Shown here piece by piece: positions 1 through 5,303 of a stretch of DNA of 5,303 bases (positions are counted from its first letter, which is position 1; each line of letters begins with the position of its first letter). The stretch is from DATCVA01 sp036567205. Lineage in GTDB: Bacteria > Pseudomonadota > Gammaproteobacteria > Burkholderiales > Burkholderiaceae_B. Location of the stretch: the NCBI GenBank assembly GCA_036567205.1, contig DATCVA010000271.1:1-5303 (forward strand), given 5' to 3'. Made by a program: the position numbers and the translations under genes. Under the pieces are notes generated by a model. That model was given only the letters and a program-made list of their open reading frames with translations. It was not told the origin of the DNA and did no database searches.

Positions 1-2
1 GC

Positions 3-1010
3 GGTGAAGCGCTGGTCGAGGCGTTGGCGGCTCGCGCCGAGCAATTAGGTGTTACGTTTTTTTATAACACCACTGCACGTCGTCTGATTTTGAATGACTT
101 CGGTGAAGTGCAGGGGGTGTTGGCCCAGCAGCACGAAGGGGGCGGCATACGCTTCATGGGTAAGGTGGTATTGGCCTCGGGCGGTTTTGAAGGGAATCCG
201 GCGCTTTTGGCCAAATACCTGGGGCCGCGTTCTGTGTACCTGCGGCCAGTTTGCAAAGGCGGGTACTACAACCGCGGCGAAGGTATAGAAATGGCGCTTG
301 AGGCCGGCGCAGCGCCTTGTGGCGAATTCGGCAGCTATCACGCTGAACCGGTGGATCCGCGTTCGGGAGTTTCCGAACCTGCCGTCTTTATTTTCCCTTA
401 TGGGATTCTGGTCAACAAAGATGGAAAACGTTTCACCGACGAAGCGCCTGGCACCGTCGATGCCTACTACGAGCGTGTGACGCGTCGCATCTACGAGCAG
501 CAAGAAGGCATTGCCTACGTTATCCTGGATCAGCAAGTTAAAGACGTGCCTAATTACCGGCTGGCGATTCGCACGGACCAACCGGCGATTGAAGCCGATA
601 CGCTCGAGGCGCTGGGTGAAAAGCTAGGGTTGCCAACGGGTGCCTTGGCTATGACGGTACATCAGTTCAACGAGGCTTGCCCCACAAGCCAGAATTACGA
701 CCCTCTGAATCTGGATGGCCAATCAACCCAGGGCCTGAACCCGCCCAAGTCGAACTGGTCCAAGCCTTTGACTAAAGGCCCATTCTTTGCTTACCCTATC
801 ATTTCGTCGAACGTCTTTACTTTTGGCGGCGTAAAAATCAATGCCACAGGCCAGGTCATGGATACCGATGGGCTGCCCATGAAAAACCTATATGCCGCAG
901 GTGAAACGGTAGGTATGTACTACACCAACTACACTGGGGCTACTTCAGTGCTTAAAGGCCTGGTGTTTGGCCGCCTGGCGGCAAATCACATTGCAGGTGC
1001 GAACTCATGA
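3..1010 (+). CDS. FAD-dependent dehydrogenase, TcuA/fumarate reductase flavoprotein-like (5' end missing)
   Basis: This is the C-terminal part (335 codons plus TGA) of a soluble flavoprotein of the fumarate reductase/succinate dehydrogenase family. The frame is open to the window edge with plausible coding sequence before the TTG at 24 (GEALVEALAARAEQLGV), so the true start lies upstream. The N-terminal GxGxxG FAD-binding fold, roughly 130-150 residues in such enzymes, is not in the window. Visible family motifs are KVVLASGGFEGNP (nt 162-200), the substrate-domain motif NKDGKRFTDE (414-443), TFGGVKINATGQVMD (819-863), and the C-terminal FAD-binding segment LYAAGE (888-905) followed by TNYTGATSVLKGLVFGRLA (924-980). 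The C-terminal block resembles proteins annotated as tricarballylate dehydrogenase TcuA, which oxidise a saturated C-C bond in a carboxylate. The TcuB iron-sulfur partner does not follow; an MmgE/PrpD gene overlaps the stop by 4 bp. Family membership is secure. The substrate is inferred, and a 3-ketosteroid dehydrogenase-like or fumarate reductase-like role is possible. Confidence 0.88.
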   Translation, partial: GEALVEALAARAEQLGVTFFYNTTARRLILNDFGEVQGVLAQQHEGGGIRFMGKVVLASGGFEGNPALLAKYLGPRSVYLRPVCKGGYYNRGEGIEMALEAGAAPCGEFGSYHAEPVDPRSGVSEPAVFIFPYGILVNKDGKRFTDEAPGTVDAYYERVTRRIYEQQEGIAYVILDQQVKDVPNYRLAIRTDQPAIEADTLEALGEKLGLPTGALAMTVHQFNEACPTSQNYDPLNLDGQSTQGLNPPKSNWSKPLTKGPFFAYPIISSNVFTFGGVKINATGQVMDTDGLPMKNLYAAGETVGMYYTNYTGATSVLKGLVFGRLAANHIAGANS

Positions 1011-2389
1011 GCAGCGATATCCTGAAGGTCCATGCGCAAGCCCCGCTTAGCGCCAGTCTGGTGCAGTCGCTGCTTGCTGCGCGCAAGTCGCTGCCCGGCG
1101 ATATGCTGTTTAAAACCCGGTTGCACATTGCCGATGCGCTGGGCATTGCCACAGCGGCACGGCCGTCAGAGCTGGCACGTTTTGTGCTGGAAGGGCAAAA
1201 AGCAGCGGCTGGTGACGGCGTGTGCCAGTTGATCGGCGGCGGCCAGGCCTCGGCCATGGCGGCGGCGTTTATTAATTCGTCTCTCATCCATATACTCGAC
1301 TACGATGATATTCACGACGTCGGACGCCTGCATCCGGCCACGGTGATCCTGCCCGCTGTGCTGGCGGCCGCCGAACTTGTCGACGCTTCGGACCAGGAAA
1401 TTATCGAAGCCGTAGCGTTGGGCAATGAACTGATATGCCGCCTTGGCGTGGTTTGCGCACCGCAGGGTGATGGTCCTGGGTCGGAATGGTTCCTGACCCA
1501 GTTGCTCGGCTACATCGCCGCGAGCTTTGCTGCGGGACTGGTGCTTGGGCTTTCGCCTCGAAAGCTTGTGTCGAGCATTGGACTGGCTTATATGCAGGCG
1601 GCCGGCGGTAAGCAGGCTGGTTTTGGCATTGGTTCGAACGGGCGTGCCATTTATCCGGCATTTGCCGCGCAAGGGGGCGTGCAGGCGGCCTTGCTGGCCC
1701 GGGCGGGTATGGACGGTCCCGAAGGGGCTCTGGATGGCGCGGCCAGTTTGTTCCAGATTTATTTGGGCAGGCCGTTAACAGAGTCTCAGCGCGAGGCCCT
1801 GCTGGACTTTTCCAGCTGGCATTTCCTTGACGTCGATATCAAGCCATGGCCTAGCTGCCGCTTGTCTCATCCGTATGTGGCCGCGGGTATTGCCGCGCGC
1901 GATATTTTTGCCTTGCAACCGGCGGCAGGGGTGCGTGTGGCCGTAAACGCTTCGGCGGCGCGCTTGTGCCGGCCGTTGCAGGCGCGCCGCCAGCCGGAAA
2001 CGCTTCAAGACGCAAAATACAGCATTCCGTTCATGACTGCCTTTGCATTGGTTCACGGCGCGCCGTCGCTTGCGTCGCTCAACGACTCGGTTTTGTCTGA
2101 CAAGGCTGTTTTGGATATGGCTGCACGTGTTCAGCTGGACGAAGGTTTGGCCGATAATCCGGGCCATCCCGCTGCTGTTTTAACTCTTGAGCACGAAGGG
2201 AATGTATTGATCCGTAGTGTTTTCAAAGCTGCCGATCTGGAAATGGATGAAACACGCATTCGGTCAAAATTCATCGATTGCTTCCGTCATGGCGCTGTTC
2301 AGCATAATGCTCAAGCGGCATGGCAGTCTGTGCTGGACGGACGCGTGCGGGCGGCGATACGCCTGTCCGATGGCCGGCACGGCAGTTAA
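1007..2389 (+). CDS. MmgE/PrpD family protein (2-methylcitrate dehydratase / cis-aconitate decarboxylase superfamily)
   Basis: This 460-residue cytoplasmic protein has the normal length and layout of the MmgE/PrpD superfamily, whose members dehydrate 2-methylcitrate, decarboxylate cis-aconitate or isomerise related acids. The ATG overlaps the preceding TGA as ATGA, and AGGTG at 995-999 sits 7 nt ahead, so translation is probably coupled to the flavoprotein gene. Family marks are LHIADALGIA (residues 39-48), the Asp/His motif DYDDIHDVGRLHP (98-110), the glycine/alanine-rich helical core to about 235, KPWPSCRLSHP (279-289) at the start of the C-terminal lid domain, and DAKYSIPFMTAFAL (335-348). 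Two positions look unusual. The family segment that normally reads like HPTG carries F162 (WFLTQLLG), and the usual Lys before the AA-x-x-G helix appears as R213 (NGRAIYPAFAAQGG). These match the His159 and Lys207 positions of human cis-aconitate decarboxylase in an alignment made from memory. The reaction is therefore likely not the textbook one. Family call is strong; substrate unknown. Confidence 0.92.
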   Translation: MSSDILKVHAQAPLSASLVQSLLAARKSLPGDMLFKTRLHIADALGIATAARPSELARFVLEGQKAAAGDGVCQLIGGGQASAMAAAFINSSLIHILDYDDIHDVGRLHPATVILPAVLAAAELVDASDQEIIEAVALGNELICRLGVVCAPQGDGPGSEWFLTQLLGYIAASFAAGLVLGLSPRKLVSSIGLAYMQAAGGKQAGFGIGSNGRAIYPAFAAQGGVQAALLARAGMDGPEGALDGAASLFQIYLGRPLTESQREALLDFSSWHFLDVDIKPWPSCRLSHPYVAAGIAARDIFALQPAAGVRVAVNASAARLCRPLQARRQPETLQDAKYSIPFMTAFALVHGAPSLASLNDSVLSDKAVLDMAARVQLDEGLADNPGHPAAVLTLEHEGNVLIRSVFKAADLEMDETRIRSKFIDCFRHGAVQHNAQAAWQSVLDGRVRAAIRLSDGRHGS

Positions 2390-2461
2390 GTATGAACTTT
2401 GCGTATGGGTACTGGACGGAATGTTCAGGACGAAGGTGTATAAAGTCTGGAGATAGCGACA

Positions 2462-3226
2462 ATGTACAGTACTGATTTTCTGGAAGGGCGGGTGGCGCTG
2501 GTTACAGGCGGGGCTGGCGGCATCGGGCGTGCTGTTTCGCTGGCGCTTGCCGGACATGGGGCCAGGGTCGTTGCCGCCGACTTGGCGCGCGTCGACACCG
2601 ACTCGCCTTCGGATTCGCCTGTTGAGCATGTTAGTCTCGACGTAACTAACCGCGCCGACGTCGTGCGCTGCGTCGACGGGGTAGTCAAGAACTACGGCCG
2701 ACTCGATATTCTGGTGAACGTCGCGGGCATTGTTTCTATGGGCAGCGCCGAGAACCTGGATGAAGCCGAGTGGGACCGTGTGATGCAGATCAACCTGAAG
2801 GGTACTTTTTTATGCTGCCAGGCCGCCATTGCGCACATGCGCAAACAAGCGTTTGGACGCATGGTGAATTTGGGTTCGGTTATTGGGAAAAATGGCGGTA
2901 ATCCGCGTCCCTGGCTGGATGCGCGCGAACAGGATCGAGCAAGCAACGTGGCCTATGGGGTGTCCAAAGCCGGTGTGCATATGATGACAGCGTTTCTTGC
3001 AAAAGAGCTGGCTAATACCGGGGTTACTGTTAATGCCGTAGCACCGGGGCCGGTAGCTTCCGCCATGACGACTAATTTTCCTCAATCGTTGCGCGATCTG
3101 ATTCCCGTCGGCCGCATGGGCGAAGCCGCCGAGATAGCCTCGGCGGTACTTTTTCTGGCTGCGCCGCAGTCATCTTTCATTACGGGCGAAATACTGGATG
3201 TCAATGGCGGCATTTGGTGCGACTGA
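2462..3226 (+). CDS. short-chain dehydrogenase/reductase (SDR), NAD-type, FabG-like
   Basis: This 254-residue classical SDR has a single Rossmann domain and would interconvert an alcohol and a ketone or similar group in the cytoplasm. The cofactor loop TGGAGGIG is at residues 15-22. D40 ends the second beta strand (VVAAD), which in this family usually favours NAD(H) over NADP(H). NVAG (86-89) replaces the common NNAG. N111 (INLKG), S139 (NLGS), Y165 and K169 (YGVSK) complete the catalytic tetrad, and the C-terminus ends in the usual GEILDVNGG (242-250) pattern. S139 and Y165 are 26 residues apart instead of the usual 13 or so, so an extra loop of about 13 residues (GNPRPWLDAREQDRA, 146-160) sits beside the active site. 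GGAG at 2449-2452 lies 9 nt before the ATG and supports this start. The gene follows the MmgE/PrpD gene by 72 bp with no visible terminator, so co-transcription is likely. The substrate is not readable. Confidence 0.93.
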   Translation: MYSTDFLEGRVALVTGGAGGIGRAVSLALAGHGARVVAADLARVDTDSPSDSPVEHVSLDVTNRADVVRCVDGVVKNYGRLDILVNVAGIVSMGSAENLDEAEWDRVMQINLKGTFLCCQAAIAHMRKQAFGRMVNLGSVIGKNGGNPRPWLDAREQDRASNVAYGVSKAGVHMMTAFLAKELANTGVTVNAVAPGPVASAMTTNFPQSLRDLIPVGRMGEAAEIASAVLFLAAPQSSFITGEILDVNGGIWCD

Positions 3227-3268
3227 CCGTGTTTTTTTTAATTAACTTTTTTCAAGAGAATACAAACT

Positions 3269-3862
3269 ATGCGTCAACCTCGTTCGATTTACCTTGTTCT
3301 GGATATGGAAAACGACCTTGTCCACGATGACGGTCCCAGTGGAAAAGGCCCTATGGGCGATCAGGTCCGTGCCCGTCAAATCATTGCCAAAACCAGTAAG
3401 GCAATTAAAAAAGCACGTGAGGCAGGGGTGCTGGTCGGGTTCGTACGGGTAGGATTTTCACCCGAATATCCCGAATGCCCCCCTGCATCGCCTATTTTTT
3501 CCGGCGCGCCCAAAAATGGACTTTTTAAACTGGGTGAGTGGGGTACCGAGATTCATCCAGACCTGGACAAACAAGTGGGCGATATCGATGTGGTCAAGCA
3601 CCGGGTCAGTCCGTTCTATTCCACCACGCTCGAGGCACAGCTAAGGGCGCAGAACGTGCAGCGTATTTATTGCTCGGGCGTTTCAACGCAGGCCGTGGTA
3701 CAGGCCACCGTGCGCGATGCGCATGACCGCGACTACGAGGTCGTTTTGCTTGAAGATGCCTGCGCGGCTCATAGCACCGAGGAGCATGCCAATTCAATTG
3801 GAAGTATTGGCCGTTTCTGCAAAGTTGAAACGACGGATACGGTAGTGTTCGCCAACCCCTGA
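3269..3862 (+). CDS. isochorismatase-fold hydrolase lacking the canonical cysteine nucleophile
   Basis: This 197-residue protein has the isochorismatase/nicotinamidase (cysteine hydrolase) fold and a typical length. D12 lies in YLVLDMENDL, the usual first catalytic Asp. K110 in KHRVSPFYSTTLEAQL is the catalytic Lys. The motif that normally reads GVxTxxCV is GVSTQAVV (137-144), so V143 (codon GTG, 3695-3697) stands where the nucleophilic Cys belongs. C135, two residues before the motif, is the nearest cysteine. RDAHDRDYEVVLLEDACAA (149-167) is the standard following strand-helix segment. Cys-lacking members are known: the isochorismate hydrolases EntB and PhzD act on a vinyl ether without it. 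The protein may thus hydrolyse a non-amide bond, use another residue, or have lost hydrolase activity. A weak AAGAGAA Shine-Dalgarno (3254-3260) lies 8 nt before the ATG. It is the last plus-strand gene and a strong terminator follows. An amidase such as NicF or RutB is less likely because those need the Cys. Confidence 0.9.
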   Translation: MRQPRSIYLVLDMENDLVHDDGPSGKGPMGDQVRARQIIAKTSKAIKKAREAGVLVGFVRVGFSPEYPECPPASPIFSGAPKNGLFKLGEWGTEIHPDLDKQVGDIDVVKHRVSPFYSTTLEAQLRAQNVQRIYCSGVSTQAVVQATVRDAHDRDYEVVLLEDACAAHSTEEHANSIGSIGRFCKVETTDTVVFANP

Positions 3863-3888
3863 TCTGAAATAATCTTATTTGAATGTTT

Positions 3889-3931
3889 AAAAAAAGCCTG
3901 TGCCAGTCATTAGATTGGCACAGGCTTTTTT
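3889..3931. terminator. bidirectional rho-independent terminator between convergent genes
   Basis: AGCCTGTGCCA (3895-3905) pairs perfectly with TGGCACAGGCT (3916-3926). The stem extends inward through one G-U wobble and two further pairs to an ATTA loop (3909-3912). Six T follow on the plus strand (3926-3931), and seven A precede (3889-3895), which read as a T tract on the minus strand. It lies 26 nt past the isochorismatase-like stop codon and 81 nt past the minus-strand Bug stop, so it can end transcription from both sides. Confidence 0.93.
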
Positions 3932-3967
3932 AGCGGCTGGGGATGCGGTGAACCAATCCCTCCCGGC

Positions 3968-4000
3968 TGGCGCTGGGCTGTGTTACGTAGCCCAGCGCCA
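3968..4000 (-). repeat. 12-bp inverted repeat (hairpin) just past the Bug gene stop
   Basis: TGGCGCTGGGCT (3968-3979) and AGCCCAGCGCCA (3989-4000) form a perfect GC-rich 12-bp stem with a 9-nt loop. It begins 12 nt beyond the minus-strand Bug stop codon. Neither side carries a T tract, so it is not a canonical intrinsic terminator. It may protect the mRNA 3' end, act as a pause hairpin, or work with the terminator at 3889-3931. The structure is seen directly; the role is inferred. Confidence 0.75.
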
Positions 4001-4012
4001 AGCGAGGCCGTA

Positions 4013-5014
4013 CTAGTTGGTCATGCTTACACCGGCTTGCTTAAGCACAGTGCCCCAACGTTTGTATTCGCCATCGAAGAAGGTTTTAAAGGCAGCGGGG
4101 CCGGACATGACGGAGGGCACTACGGCGACGTTTTCAAGCTGTTTTTGAACATCGGGGCGTGCGATTGCTTTTTTGATGGCCGCATCGATGCGCGCTACAA
4201 CGTCAGGCGGCGTATTGGCCGGAGCAAATATGCCTACCCAGTTAACAACGTTGAAGTCTGGAAGTTCTTCTTGCGCTGTAGGTACTTCGGAGAGGAAGCT
4301 GACGCGCTTTTCGCTGGTAACCGCCAGGGCATTCAGGCGGCCGTCTTTGATAAGCGAATACAAGGGCGGAAGATCCATGATGATGCCGTCCACATGGCCT
4401 GCCAGGGTGTCGGTTACCGCAGGGCCGGCGCCTTTATAAGGTACGTGGTCGATATTGCCTTTTGAGCTCTGCTTGAGCAGTTCAATAGTCAGGTGAGGCA
4501 GTCCGCCCGCGCCAGAGGACGACAGGGTGACCCGGTTGGTGCGGGCATGATCCAGCAATTCTTTCAGTGTTTTTACTTTAAGGGCCGGTCCTGTGGCAAT
4601 TGCCTCGGGTGTAAGGCCCACGGTATTGATGGGTACAAGATCGGTCAATGAGTTAAAAGGCGGTTTGGCCATGGTTTGAGGGGACAGGACAACCGGGCTT
4701 ACGCTGGACAGAAGCAAAGTGTAGCCATCGGGCTTGGCCTGAACGACATGGTGGGCGCCAATGGTGCCGCTGGCGCCGGCCTTGTTTTCGACCACAATAG
4801 TGGTGCCCAGGGCTTCGCCTATTGACGGTGCAACAAGACGGGCGACTATGTCGTTGGAGCCGCCTGGAGGGTAGCCGACAATCATGGTTATGGGGCGGGC
4901 AGGAAACTCTTGCGCGAAAGCGGGGGCCGTGGCAACCAGGGGAGTCAGTGCAAGCAAGGCACTAGCTAGCCGATGAAGGAGGATGCGAGGGCGTTGTGAA
5001 GTAAAAGTGTGCAT
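4013..5014 (-). CDS. Bug/TctC-family tripartite tricarboxylate transporter periplasmic substrate-binding protein
   Basis: This 333-residue secreted solute receptor has the normal size for the Bug family, which binds carboxylates, amino acids, aromatic acids or amides and hands them to TctAB-type membrane permeases or acts in sensing. An Arg-containing n-region, a hydrophobic stretch (about 17-33) and AFA|QE predict signal peptidase I cleavage after A34. The mature start FPARPITMIVGYPPGG (37-52) and SNDIVARLVA (53-62), then VENKAGASGTIGAHHVV (75-91), KPDGYTLL (94-101) and VPYKGAGPAVTDTLAGHVDG (191-210), are the hallmark Bug segments around the ligand cleft. AGAGG on the minus strand (plus 5022-5026) lies 7 nt before the ATG and fixes the start. 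No TctA or TctB gene is visible, as is common for orphan Bug genes in Burkholderiales. It converges on the four-gene catabolic group, so it is a candidate receptor for that pathway's substrate, but shared regulation is not shown. Ligand unknown. Confidence 0.95.
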   Translation of the reverse strand: MHTFTSQRPRILLHRLASALLALTPLVATAPAFAQEFPARPITMIVGYPPGGSNDIVARLVAPSIGEALGTTIVVENKAGASGTIGAHHVVQAKPDGYTLLLSSVSPVVLSPQTMAKPPFNSLTDLVPINTVGLTPEAIATGPALKVKTLKELLDHARTNRVTLSSSGAGGLPHLTIELLKQSSKGNIDHVPYKGAGPAVTDTLAGHVDGIIMDLPPLYSLIKDGRLNALAVTSEKRVSFLSEVPTAQEELPDFNVVNWVGIFAPANTPPDVVARIDAAIKKAIARPDVQKQLENVAVVPSVMSGPAAFKTFFDGEYKRWGTVLKQAGVSMTN

Positions 5015-5095
5015 TTGCTTGCCTCTGTAGTGTAGGAATAATTATTAAGGTGCCGACTTGCTCCGTGCGTCAAGCAGGGCAGGCCGATGCAGAAA

Positions 5096-5124
5096 ATACT
5101 ATACAGCGCCTTGCGCAACCGCAA
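5096..5124 (-). promoter_or_regulatory. candidate sigma-70 promoter for the Bug gene
   Basis: On the minus strand TTGCGG (plus 5119-5124) is followed after 15 nt by TATAGT (plus 5098-5103), or after 17 nt by TAGTAT (5096-5101). This would give a leader of about 75 nt before the Bug ATG. A competing set is TTGACG (plus 5068-5073) with AATAAT (5041-5046), but its 21-nt spacer is too long for a good sigma-70 site. Neither set is strong, so this is only a candidate. Confidence 0.3.
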
Positions 5125-5142
5125 TCATTAATGAACGAAAGC

Positions 5143-5165
5143 GCTATTCGGATTTCTCGAATAGC
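5143..5165. promoter_or_regulatory. perfect 8-bp inverted repeat: candidate operator or weak terminator
   Basis: GCTATTCG (5143-5150) and CGAATAGC (5158-5165) are perfect arms around a 7-nt spacer. The inner part fits the T-N11-A palindrome bound by LysR-type regulators (T5148, A5160), and it lies about 19 nt upstream of the candidate Bug -35. It also lies 17 nt past a possible minus-strand stop codon (5183-5185), so it could be a terminator stem, although the downstream minus-strand sequence (GCTTTCGTT) is only weakly T-rich. The repeat is seen; either role is inferred. Confidence 0.5.
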
Positions 5166-5182
5166 CGCGGCGGGCGATCGTT

Positions 5183-5302
<120 letters not shown>

Positions 5303-5303
5303 C

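Noticed and set aside
24..26. TTG as the start codon of the flavoprotein
   Set aside because: The frame is open to the window edge with plausible family sequence before it, and the protein would lack its FAD-binding N-terminus. The gene is simply cut by the window.
1166..1672. Minus-strand 168-codon reading frame
   Set aside because: It is antisense to the MmgE/PrpD gene, has a low-complexity basic composition and shows no family motif.
3200..3240. T8 tract as a rho-independent terminator after the SDR gene
   Set aside because: No stable GC-rich stem is found directly before the T run; only 3-bp pairings such as GGT/ACC can be drawn.
3238..3266. Internal promoter TTAATT-17-TACAAA before the isochorismatase-like gene
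   Set aside because: Transcription would begin at or inside the start codon, leaving no room for the ribosome binding site, and the boxes match poorly.
3980..4465. Plus-strand 161-codon reading frame
   Set aside because: It lies almost wholly antisense to the Bug gene, whose signal peptide, family motifs and ribosome binding site are clear. It has no recognisable domain and starts inside a hairpin loop.
5037..5046. AATAATTATT palindrome as an operator
   Set aside because: It is a short AT-only palindrome, likely by chance. It may contribute to a -10 region, but the matching -35 (TTGACG) is 21 nt away.

Overview
The window looks like chromosomal DNA from a beta-proteobacterium of the order Burkholderiales, most likely an Alcaligenaceae-type soil or water organism. 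The base composition is moderately GC-rich by eye (mid to high fifties per cent, not measured). A stand-alone Bug/TctC-type periplasmic binding protein beside carboxylate-catabolism genes is typical of that group. The assignment rests on gene content, not on a marker gene.

Layout: positions 1-3862 hold four plus-strand genes. The first is the 3' part of a flavoprotein dehydrogenase resembling the fumarate reductase/tricarballylate dehydrogenase (TcuA) family; its 5' end lies outside the window. The second is an MmgE/PrpD-family protein that overlaps it by ATGA (1007-1010). The third is a short-chain dehydrogenase/reductase, 72 bp further on. The fourth is an isochorismatase-fold protein after an AT-rich 42 bp gap. 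A strong, nearly symmetric hairpin with A and T tracts (3889-3931) ends this group and probably also serves the convergent minus-strand gene. That gene (4013-5014) encodes a secreted Bug-family solute-binding protein and has a second hairpin just past its stop codon. The last 289 bp (5015-5303) hold the upstream region of the Bug gene: candidate promoter elements, an 8-bp inverted repeat, and a 66-bp GTT/AAC microsatellite with one interruption. The microsatellite may be the end of another minus-strand gene, with a poly-asparagine tail.

How they may work together: a Bug protein binds a carboxylated or amide-type solute in the periplasm. The flavoprotein, the MmgE/PrpD protein, the SDR and the isochorismatase-fold enzyme supply oxidation, dehydration/decarboxylation/isomerisation, alcohol-ketone redox and hydrolysis chemistry. 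This is consistent with an uncharacterised catabolic route for an unsaturated or branched polycarboxylate or a related compound. The substrate cannot be read from the sequence. The two most interesting enzymes depart from their families' usual active sites. The isochorismatase-like protein has valine where the cysteine nucleophile normally sits, and the MmgE/PrpD protein appears to have phenylalanine and arginine in place of a conserved histidine and lysine.

No RNA genes, CRISPR array, insertion sequence or phage genes were seen.
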